From assembly GCA_025927415.1 (NCBI GenBank), contig JAICLK010000004.1, forward strand, positions 1-43,467: 43,467 nt of DNA, written 5' to 3'. The DNA is from Candidatus Saccharimonadota bacterium (GTDB lineage: Bacteria > Patescibacteriota > Saccharimonadia > Saccharimonadales > UBA4665). This document shows positions 21,871-29,919 of this stretch, piece after piece. How positions within the stretch are numbered: the stretch's first letter is position 1; each line of letters begins with the position of its first letter. Under the pieces are notes generated by a model. The model had not been told where the DNA came from. It worked only from the letters and a program-made list of their open reading frames with translations, and ran no database searches. A program made the position numbers and the translations under genes.

Positions 21871-22928
21871 TGAAGCAACACGCCGTCCGGCGACAAAATC
21901 CGCGCAGTCACAAGCGCCGCGTGTTTGCGGTAGTGGTTCTGCTGCTCGCGATTTTAGTGGTGGCTGTAACCCTGGTTCGTCATTCGTATTTTGACAATCT
22001 GCGGCCAGTGAGTAGCAGTACCAGTGTCACTTTGTTTACTATCCAGAGCGGCGAATCATCGTCCGACGTTGGCGATGCGCTCATGAAAGCGGGCCTTATC
22101 CGTAGCAGCAGTGTGTTTGAGTGGTACATCAGCAGCAAAAACGTTCGTGCCGACTTGCAAGCTGGCACGTATGCACTTCGGCCAAACATGGGCGTGTCGG
22201 ACATCGTAAAGCTGTTTGTGAACGGCACAGTGGCGGCAAATTTGGTGACCATTTTGCCGGGACAACGGATTGACCAGATTCAACGAGCGCTTATTAAAGA
22301 TGGATTTAGAACACGCGACGTCGCGGCTGCATTAACCGCTAGCACCTATGCTGGCAACTCGGCTTTGGCCGATAATCCGGCTGGTGCTAGCCTGGAAGGC
22401 TTTCTGTATCCGGACTCATTTCAGAAAACCACAACCACCAAGCCGCAAGTCATTGTGCAAGAGTCGCTCAACGAAATGTCGCAGCACCTTACTCCGAGTA
22501 TCCGCGCCGCATTTACTAAGGAAGGTTTGAATGTGTATCAAGGTGTGACACTTGCGTCCATTGTGGAACAAGAAGTGCCGAGCGGTAGCGACCGCGCCCA
22601 GGCAGCGCAAGTATTTTTGTCACGGCTGAAACTGGGCATACCACTCGGCAGCGACGTAACAGCGTATTATGGCGCCATTATCGCCGGCAAACCAATCAGC
22701 ACAAGATATAATTCGCCATACAACACTTTGCTTCACAAAGGGCTACCACCTGGCCCAATTAGTAACGTGGATGACAGCGCGCTGAATGCGGTAGCGCATC
22801 CGGCCAAGACCAGCTGGTTGTATTTTGTCTCGGGTGATAACGGTAAGACGTATTTCTCGAAGACGCTCGCCGAGCAGCAGGCCAATACAGCTCAGTATTG
22901 TCATAGGCTGTGTTCTGGTGCAAACTAG
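21867..22928 (+). CDS. mltG: Endolytic transglycosylase MltG
   Basis: VTLASIVEQEV, AAQVFLSRLKLGIPLGSDVTAYYG, YNSPYNTLLHKGLPPGPISN; 4-nt overlap with ruvX. Confidence 0.94.
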   Translation: MMKQHAVRRQNPRSHKRRVFAVVVLLLAILVVAVTLVRHSYFDNLRPVSSSTSVTLFTIQSGESSSDVGDALMKAGLIRSSSVFEWYISSKNVRADLQAGTYALRPNMGVSDIVKLFVNGTVAANLVTILPGQRIDQIQRALIKDGFRTRDVAAALTASTYAGNSALADNPAGASLEGFLYPDSFQKTTTTKPQVIVQESLNEMSQHLTPSIRAAFTKEGLNVYQGVTLASIVEQEVPSGSDRAQAAQVFLSRLKLGIPLGSDVTAYYGAIIAGKPISTRYNSPYNTLLHKGLPPGPISNVDDSALNAVAHPAKTSWLYFVSGDNGKTYFSKTLAEQQANTAQYCHRLCSGAN

Positions 22929-23101
22929 AACAGAGGTAGCAATTTGCGTGCGCGTACAGATTTGATATAATTGTTACGCCTAGGCGACAGACAAATGTGC
23001 CAAAGCATCGTTGTATTGCTAAGATTTGATTGCGGTTTATCGCAGAGAACAGTAACTAGGAGTTTACTATAAGCACTTCACCACGCCACTCGGCTGCTGT
23101 C

Positions 23102-24205
23102 TTGCAGACGTTCGAGCATCCGGCCAGAACCTATGGGCGGCTACAAAAGCGGTTCCGTTTGAAGTCGATACGCCGCCGTGCGGTTCGTTATTCACTTGTT
23201 GCTGGTAATGTGCTGTTGCTGGCGGTAATTGCGACGTTTGTGGTGTATTCGCGTAGTAATAGTACTGCGATCAAAACGTCGGTTTCTGCAGTGGCAGATG
23301 CGAACTCCCAGAGTGCGCTGGACCCGCTAGACCAATTGTCTTCGGCAGATATTGCGGTGAATGTGGCTCGCGCAACCAACTTGGCCGAGGCTACGGCCGT
23401 TACTAACCAGGCAGAATCGGTGCACGCGCAACTGGCCATTACGCAATCCTCGGACAGCCTCATTGCCAAGCCGCAAGTGGTGGCAAGTGCGTTTAAATCC
23501 AGCAAAGACATCCAGCTGTATTATGTGAAGTCTGGTGAGTCGGTGCAAAGCATCGCAGCGAAGTTCGACATTACTTCGGACAGTGTGCGTTGGTCGAATA
23601 ATTTGGAGGGCGATACGGTTTCACCCGGCCAGAAACTGTACATTCCACCGGTGAATGGCATTGTGTATGTGGTAAAGTCTGGTGACACGCCGGCAAGTCT
23701 GGCGTCAACCTATAGTGCGAACAAGCAGCTCATTATTGCCTATAACGATGCCGAGCTTACCGGCTTGCACGTTGGCGCGCGGATTCTCATTCCGAATGGC
23801 CAACCACCAAGCGTAAGCAATAGCAATGCCAGCGCCACCAGTAGTCTGGCTGGCGGATTTGCGTGGGGAAGTACGCCAGTGTATGGCTACAACGGCTACG
23901 ATTATGGTTATTGCACTTGGTATGTGGCAACGCAAGTTTCGGTGCCGGCAAACTGGGGTAATGCCGCGACATGGGCGTATTATGCGGCGCAAGAAGGCTG
24001 GACGGTTAGCTCTCGACCAAGTGTCGGTGCAATTGCCGAGACGCCAAACGCAGCCGGCGGCGAAGGACATGTGGCCATGGTGCGCGGCGTTTCGTCGGAC
24101 GGCAGCAAGGTGCTTATCCAAGACATGAACGGTATTGCCGGCTGGGGTCAGGTTGGCGAGGCTTGGCAAGCGACGTCGGAGTATCCGAACTACATTACGC
24201 ACTAG
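23102..24205 (+). CDS. LysM + CHAP domain peptidoglycan hydrolase-like protein (start uncertain)
   Basis: Two LysM-like repeats (YYVKSGESVQSIAAKF, YVVKSGDTPASLASTY) and CHAP domain (YGYCTWYVATQ...GEGHVAMVRGV). Track start is TTG. Confidence 0.85.
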   Translation: MQTFEHPARTYGRLQKRFRLKSIRRRAVRYSLVAGNVLLLAVIATFVVYSRSNSTAIKTSVSAVADANSQSALDPLDQLSSADIAVNVARATNLAEATAVTNQAESVHAQLAITQSSDSLIAKPQVVASAFKSSKDIQLYYVKSGESVQSIAAKFDITSDSVRWSNNLEGDTVSPGQKLYIPPVNGIVYVVKSGDTPASLASTYSANKQLIIAYNDAELTGLHVGARILIPNGQPPSVSNSNASATSSLAGGFAWGSTPVYGYNGYDYGYCTWYVATQVSVPANWGNAATWAYYAAQEGWTVSSRPSVGAIAETPNAAGGEGHVAMVRGVSSDGSKVLIQDMNGIAGWGQVGEAWQATSEYPNYITH

Positions 24206-24314
24206 GTCACGACCTATTTTGTCTGTAAAGTTTGGCTCCAAGGCTCAGTTTGCAACCACACTGCGCCCGAGCAAATAGGCCGCGACCTAAGTCAATCTGT
24301 TATAATGTAGTGAA

Positions 24315-25589
24315 ATGAACTTCATTGATAAGGTTACGGTTTTGATTACCGCTGGTGACGGTGGTGATGGCGCGACGAGTTTTCGGCATGAAAAATTTGT
24401 CGATCGTGGCGGCCCGGACGGCGGCGATGGTGGCGATGGTGGCGACGTAGTTTTTGTAGCAACCAGAAACGAGAACACGCTGGCAAGCTTTCGTTACCAG
24501 AAAGAATTAAAAGCCGACAATGGCCAAGCCGGCAGCAAGCGCCGCAGGCATGGCAAAAGCGCCGACGATTTACGGGTCGCCGTGCCCGTGGGCACAGTGG
24601 TGGCGAGTGAAGATGGTACAGTCCTAGCAGATCTCGCCATCGACGAGCAAGAAGCGGTTATTGCCCGCGGCGGCAAGGGCGGTTTTGGCAACGCGCACTT
24701 TGTCAGCTCCACCAGACAGGCACCAAATTTTGCCGAAAAGGGCGAAGCGGGTGAGGTGGTAACCACGCTGCTAGAGCTGAAGATGATTGCTGACGTTGGC
24801 CTGGTTGGCCTGCCCAACGCCGGCAAATCCACACTGCTCTCACGCATTAGCAACGCTCGGCCAGAGATCGCCGACTATCCGTTCACGACACTCACCCCAA
24901 ACCTTGGTGTGGTAGACATCGACAAGCGTTCGAGTTTGCTGTTTGCCGACATTCCGGGTCTCATTGAAGGCGCGGCCCAAGGTAAAGGGCTGGGCCACGA
25001 ATTTCTGCGCCACATCGAGCGCACGAAAGTGCTCATCCATCTCATCGACGCCTATAACGAAGATATTGTCGACGCCTACAAAACCATCCAGGCTGAGCTG
25101 AAGTCATACAAAACGGCTCTGGACCATCGCCCGCAGCTCGTCGCACTGAATAAGATTGACGGCTTGGACGATGACATTGCCAAGGATTTGCAGGCCAAGC
25201 TGCGCAAGATCGTGCCAGTCGATACTCCGTTGTTTGTTATTTCTACCCAGTCCGGCAAAGGTGTGCAGGAGTTGCTGTATGCGGTAAAGGCGGCGGTAGA
25301 CAAGCAGAAGCAGGTCCATCCAGCAGAGGATGAAGTTGAAGAAGTGGTGCCGGTGCTCAGGCTGCAGAATGCTGAAAAGGCCTGGACGGTGACGGCTGAG
25401 AAAAATACCTTTGTGATAACAGGCACGAGAATTGAAAAATTTGCGGCTCGAACCGACTTTGCCAATGAGCAAGGCTTGCGCCGGCTGCGCGACATCATGC
25501 AAAAAATGGGCATCATGCACGAACTGGCCCGCAAGGGTGCCAGAGCTGGTGCAACCATCAAAATTGGCCCCCAGCAATTCGAACTGTAG
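24315..25589 (+). CDS. obgE: GTPase ObgE/CgtA
   Basis: Glycine-rich Obg domain, GLVGLPNAGKSTLLSRIS, DIPGLIEGAAQGKGLGHEFLRHIERTKVLIHLID. Confidence 0.96.
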   Translation: MNFIDKVTVLITAGDGGDGATSFRHEKFVDRGGPDGGDGGDGGDVVFVATRNENTLASFRYQKELKADNGQAGSKRRRHGKSADDLRVAVPVGTVVASEDGTVLADLAIDEQEAVIARGGKGGFGNAHFVSSTRQAPNFAEKGEAGEVVTTLLELKMIADVGLVGLPNAGKSTLLSRISNARPEIADYPFTTLTPNLGVVDIDKRSSLLFADIPGLIEGAAQGKGLGHEFLRHIERTKVLIHLIDAYNEDIVDAYKTIQAELKSYKTALDHRPQLVALNKIDGLDDDIAKDLQAKLRKIVPVDTPLFVISTQSGKGVQELLYAVKAAVDKQKQVHPAEDEVEEVVPVLRLQNAEKAWTVTAEKNTFVITGTRIEKFAARTDFANEQGLRRLRDIMQKMGIMHELARKGARAGATIKIGPQQFEL

Positions 25590-25672
25590 TAACATCCACC
25601 TTCTGACATCATGTGTACTTTGTTGCCGCAGGGTAGGCCCAAAAAAGCCAGTGTTATTTCTTCAAATCACTA

Positions 25673-25701
25673 TTGACTTTCGTGTCCTTTTAGTATATAA
25701 T
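25673..25701 (+). promoter_or_regulatory. Sigma70-type promoter of the structured region
   Basis: TTGACT (25673-25678), 17-nt spacer, TATAAT (25696-25701). Confidence 0.75.
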
Positions 25702-25707
25702 GCAACA

Positions 25708-26504
25708 ACCATCAGTTAGAGAGACTTTTCTTGCTGGTCGGCACATTCACAAGTTAGCTAGCGATTCCCTTTCTGGTGAGCTACTTGCAGCTACAATTTT
25801 GGCTGCAGCTATGCTCACCAGAAGAACGGTGGAGCACCCTGAAAAGTCGGCGCATTGCGTGCGACAAAACATTCTGGAAGGAGGACGCGACTTGCGAAGA
25901 CAGATGCATTCACTGACGAAGTTCTGATGAAGCACCGGCGCGATCGCCTCCCTGCCTAACGACTGCAATGTGAGAGGGCGGTGTACTTGTACACGCGATT
26001 CATCCAGTCGACGTAAGGAGTCCCCCGAGGCTCATTCCTGCGAGAGCAGAAAGGAAATAGGTCGGGGACTATGAGCGGTTTTGTCTTACCGAGTAACTAA
26101 CTGTTACAACTGAATAGTCGGCAGGCGTCTGCAACATCGCGTTCAGACGCCAAGAGGAAGGTGCTAACCACGACGCCCAGTATGTAGCCTAGCAGCACGA
26201 GTATGTGCAGCCCTACAGAACACCGTCTGGACACACCTAGGAGTCTACGCTCCCTCGAGCACCCACCCACGAAGGCGTTTTTACAGCGCGCGCGTGGCTG
26301 GAAGCCGACATAAAAGTGACGACCGGCGAGGCGATTGAGATAAGAGATATGGGTCACCCCGTAACCGATATCTCCGAATATGAGAAACCATTCCCCCGTG
26401 GCTATCATTTCTCGCGCCTCCCGGTTCGTCCGCCCCCCACCATTTTCGCTAGCTAACTTGTTTTACTTTTTCTGACGATAGGCATCCCGAAAGGGGTGTT
26501 TTTT
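25708..26504 (+). ncRNA. Putative large structured non-coding RNA (~0.8 kb)
   Basis: No convincing CDS; near-consensus promoter upstream, terminator at the end; perfect 15-bp long-range complementarity 25750-25764 / 26446-26460 and many nested local helices. Confidence 0.65.
26482..26504 (+). terminator. Rho-independent terminator with GAAA loop
   Basis: GCATCCC-GAAA-GGGGTG-TTTTTT. Confidence 0.85.
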
Positions 26505-26530
26505 GTTGGTTTTACGGTATGCTAGTACAT

Positions 26531-27979
26531 ATGGCCGGGCCAACTTTCTTTTTTTATGACCTAGAGACGAGTGGCATTAGCGCGCGCGACGCGCGAATTA
26601 TGCAGTTTGCCGGCCAGCGCACCGACATGGACTTGCGGCCAATCGGCAAACCAGAAAACCATCTCATCAAGCTAACCGACGACATTCTGCCGGACCCAGA
26701 TGCCATTTTAATAACCGGCATCACGCCGCAAAAAACGCGCGAAGAAGGCGTAACCGAGGCCGAGTTTTTGCAATACTTTGCCAGCCACATTGCCACCAAA
26801 GACACTATTTTTGTCGGCTACAACACCATTCGGTTTGATGATGAATTTATGCGCTACCTTCACTACCGTAATTTTTATGATGCGTACGAGTGGCAATGGA
26901 AGGACGGCCGCGGTCGCTGGGATTTGCTGGACGTTGTGCGCATGACGCGCGCTCTGCGGCCAGAAGGCATTGAGTGGCCGTTTGCGCCGAACGGTAAGCC
27001 AAGTAACCGGCTGGAGCTGCTGACTGCCGTGAACAAACTCAGCCACGAAAACGCGCACGACGCACTGGCCGACGTGAACGCTACCATCGCCGTGGCTAAC
27101 CTCATCAAAACCAAGCAGCCCAAACTCTTCAACTTTTTGTTGGATATGCGCGACAAGAAAAAGGCGGCTGCGCTAGTCGGTGCCGGCCAGCCCTTTGTGT
27201 ACAGCTCGGGCAAATATCCCGGCAAGTACGAACATGCCACCGTGGCTGTCATGTTGGCTAAGCATCCGCAAAAACAAGGTGCGTTAGTGTACGATCTGCG
27301 CATTGATCCGGGCGAGTTTTTGGGCATGAGTGCAGTCGAGCTAGCCGAGCGTTGGAAGTTCACGCGTGAAGACAATGCGCCCACGCGGCTGCCAATCAAG
27401 ACGCTGCAATACAATCGCTGTCCAGCCGTAGCGCCGCTGAGTGTGCTGGATGAAGCCAGCCAAACACGGCTGCAGTTGGATATGAAAGTGGTGGAAGCCA
27501 ATCGTAAAAAGCTGGCGGCTGCGCAAGGTTTTGCACTGAAAGTTTTGGAAGCGCTGGATTTGCTGGAGCAAAAGCGGCAGGCAGAACTCATTAATGACGA
27601 CCGCCACGTCGATTCGCAATTGTACGATGGTTTTATAAGCGATGCCGACAAAAATGTCATGCGTGTTGTGCGCGCAGCCGAACCTAGCGACCTTGCCAGC
27701 CTGGAGCCAAACCTGCACGACGCCCGACTCAAAGCTCTACTGCCACTCTATAAAGCACGTAATTTTCCAGCGGCGATGACGGGCGAAGAGCGAGAAAATT
27801 GGGAGCAGTTTTGTGCGCAGCGGTTAGTAGGCGGTGGCGCCAAAAGTCGTCTCGCAAAGTATTTTCAGCACTTGCAAGAGCTGGCGAATCAACCTGGTAT
27901 TACGCAAAATCAGCAGTATTTACTGGAAGAACTCCAGCTGTACGGGCAGAGTATTATGCCTGCTGAAGCCAACGAATAA
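26531..27979 (+). CDS. sbcB: Exodeoxyribonuclease I
   Basis: FFFYDLETSGISARDARIMQFAGQRTD, FVGYNTIRFDDEFMRYLHYRNFYDAYEWQW, ENAHDALADVNATIAVA. ORF opens at 26519; TATGCT (26518-26523) suggests start at 26531. Confidence 0.92.
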   Translation: MAGPTFFFYDLETSGISARDARIMQFAGQRTDMDLRPIGKPENHLIKLTDDILPDPDAILITGITPQKTREEGVTEAEFLQYFASHIATKDTIFVGYNTIRFDDEFMRYLHYRNFYDAYEWQWKDGRGRWDLLDVVRMTRALRPEGIEWPFAPNGKPSNRLELLTAVNKLSHENAHDALADVNATIAVANLIKTKQPKLFNFLLDMRDKKKAAALVGAGQPFVYSSGKYPGKYEHATVAVMLAKHPQKQGALVYDLRIDPGEFLGMSAVELAERWKFTREDNAPTRLPIKTLQYNRCPAVAPLSVLDEASQTRLQLDMKVVEANRKKLAAAQGFALKVLEALDLLEQKRQAELINDDRHVDSQLYDGFISDADKNVMRVVRAAEPSDLASLEPNLHDARLKALLPLYKARNFPAAMTGEERENWEQFCAQRLVGGGAKSRLAKYFQHLQELANQPGITQNQQYLLEELQLYGQSIMPAEANE

Positions 27980-28144
27980 ACGAGACGAGCTAGATCGAAT
28001 GATAAAACTACGCAGGACGCGTTTGCGCCGTTCGTAGCCGACTAGGATTGCACTTATAAATACGGCGACAAGCGTAATCCAAAGCAAAAAGTCTATTTGA
28101 AGATTGGTACCAGGAATAAGTCCCAGAATCAAAAAGTTTGCCAT
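27920..28144 (-). CDS. Small membrane protein
   Basis: MANFLILGLIPGTNLQIDFLLWITLVAVFISAILVGYERRKR; GGGAGA upstream on the minus strand; 3' end overlaps sbcB antisense. Confidence 0.5.
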   Translation of the reverse strand: MANFLILGLIPGTNLQIDFLLWITLVAVFISAILVGYERRKRVLRSFIIRSSSSRLFVGFSRHNTLPVQLEFFQ

Positions 28145-28250
28145 ATCGCTTGTCTCCCGATAAGAAGTTTCGTGAATTTCATCCTCGCATATATTTGAGC
28201 AAAAGGCAACAATATTCTGATTATCTTTCAGAATTTTTTAAGATAAGATG

Positions 28251-28309
28251 CTTGTGTTATACAATTTTTTGTGTTAGAATAATACTCAAACAATATCATC
28301 CATGATATT
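28251..28309 (+). promoter_or_regulatory. Promoter plus downstream inverted repeat
   Basis: TTGTGT-17-TAGAAT (28274-28279), then CAATATCA-TCCA-TGATATTG (28290-28309). Confidence 0.55.
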
Positions 28310-28330
28310 GCAAGAGCCAAAGACGAGACT

Positions 28331-29059
28331 ATGGGCAAGCGAAAACGAGAAAGTAGCTTCAGTACCTTCGATGAAGGCATAAAAACCCCGGCTTTTGGTG
28401 TCTACCGCCCGGCAACCTCTGACTGGATCAACTTGGTGGCCGAACCACTTGAAACGGCACAAAACTCAGTCGAAAAGTTTCTTACACGTCGCCGCCTGAT
28501 GGGTAATTTCGAACCCAGGCAACGATTTGGTACAACTTTTATAGGCCCGAAGGACCAAGATACAAGTTACCTTGCGCCCGTAGATTTTGATGATTTTCTT
28601 GCAGAAATGACTGCATTTTCCAAAGAGCAAGGAATTGTACGTGTCCCGATAGCAGGGTTAGATTGGTATGGGCGGCATGATACTTCGCTTGTCGCACGAT
28701 TCAAAGAGACGGGCAGAGCAGCGGATAGGTTGGGAACGGAAAAGCGCGTTATTGAACGTGCCATGCGTCACATGGGTATTCGTAATCCACATATTGCTCG
28801 ACCAGATCATGTGACATTAGGTGTGTACGACGTGGGGGCTAACGGTGAGCATGACTTAGACATGGGTGACCGCAAAGAAATCATTAGCAGAGTAAGACAA
28901 GAGCTTAATGCCTTTGAAATTGGCCACGTTGCCTTAGCACCGCTTGTTGTTGGTAGAGGCTATGATGTACCAATCATTGCCAGTGAGTGGCAGCGGCCTG
29001 AAATGGGAACCGTTGCACCTATCGCATCATTCGAACCCGCAGAGTTGGTAGGAGCATAG
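28331..29059 (+). CDS. Possible 2H phosphoesterase-like protein
   Basis: HxTx-like motifs GRHDTSLVARF and PDHVTLGVYD followed by FEIGHVALAPLVVG. Confidence 0.4.
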   Translation: MGKRKRESSFSTFDEGIKTPAFGVYRPATSDWINLVAEPLETAQNSVEKFLTRRRLMGNFEPRQRFGTTFIGPKDQDTSYLAPVDFDDFLAEMTAFSKEQGIVRVPIAGLDWYGRHDTSLVARFKETGRAADRLGTEKRVIERAMRHMGIRNPHIARPDHVTLGVYDVGANGEHDLDMGDRKEIISRVRQELNAFEIGHVALAPLVVGRGYDVPIIASEWQRPEMGTVAPIASFEPAELVGA

Positions 29060-29068
29060 GATTTTATT

Positions 29069-29863
29069 ATGGCAAGTCGACGAGTTTTTAATACACGCAG
29101 CCACGAACTCAGACCGAATCGTGAGGGTCGTCCGGCCACGCGTGAAGCGGCAAAGCGTGGTTCTTTCGGATTGTTTTTGCCATTAACTACAGTAGCTGGA
29201 GTAAAAGAGCCACTCGACGAAGCGCTCACGAATGTCGGTAATTATTGGCGAGCAGAACGGGGCGATGCGCCGATGGCACATTTGCGTTCGCACGCCGACA
29301 TTGGTGTGACACTTGTAAAACATAGCGTTGTACAGCAATCGATGGGCGACATGCTGCGCCAAGGCTTTCAGCTCAAGGATTTACGCGAGCGTTTGGAGCA
29401 AACACCAGAAGCAATTGGCGCGAAGACGCTTGAAGTGCCAATAACTGAGGCGAAGTGGCTTGGTGACGGCAAGCGCAAACTGGCGCTCATGATTGATATG
29501 AAGTCAGAAGCAGCTAAACATTTGGAAGAGCAAGCAGAAGCTCTTGAGTGTGTGTTTAGTAGTATCACCGGTGGCGGCCGCATAGTGGATGTCGTGGATG
29601 TACCGGATCATATCAGCATTGCAAAATATGGAGAAAACAATGATGGTATGGGTATTAAACGCAGCTTGCGGCGGGGTTCGGCCGGAATGGTACACGACTA
29701 CTTGCGTTACGAGCTCGACCAAAATCCTCTAGTAATGCGGCTCGGCAGTTTGGTGGTCGGCCGAGATTATCGATCGCTAAGCGGCATGGAGCTTGAGGCG
29801 ACGCTACCGCCACAAGTGTTCACGTCAGACTTATTGGATGCTGAGCCGGTAGACATTGTTTAG
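29069..29863 (+). CDS. Tandem paralog of the preceding gene, possible degenerate 2H phosphoesterase-like protein
   Basis: C-terminal [11 protein letters not shown]...[14 protein letters not shown] aligns with PDHVTLGVYD...ALAPLVVGRGYDVP of the upstream ORF. Confidence 0.4.
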   Translation: MASRRVFNTRSHELRPNREGRPATREAAKRGSFGLFLPLTTVAGVKEPLDEALTNVGNYWRAERGDAPMAHLRSHADIGVTLVKHSVVQQSMGDMLRQGFQLKDLRERLEQTPEAIGAKTLEVPITEAKWLGDGKRKLALMIDMKSEAAKHLEEQAEALECVFSSITGGGRIVDVVDVPDHISIAKYGENNDGMGIKRSLRRGSAGMVHDYLRYELDQNPLVMRLGSLVVGRDYRSLSGMELEATLPPQVFTSDLLDAEPVDIV

Positions 29864-29919
29864 CCCTGTCCTGCACCCTGGTAGCTCGCGCGAAAAAGGA
29901 GTATAATAACTCCGTTATT

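Noticed and set aside
25700-25927. 75-aa plus-strand ORF at the start of the structured region
   Set aside because: Its ATG overlaps the TATAAT box and would lie before the expected TSS; it runs through strong hairpins and has no recognised domain.
26097-26408. 103-aa minus-strand ORF inside the structured region
   Set aside because: No recognisable domain or clear Shine-Dalgarno; the region is dominated by palindromic helices, so the ORF is likely fortuitous.
25708-26504. tmRNA or RNase P RNA identity for the structured region
   Set aside because: No tRNA-like 3' end with T-arm and encoded tag; no GAGGAAAGUCC core. A GAGGAAGGTGC and an ACAGAA occur but without the surrounding conserved context. 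Should still be tested with cmscan.
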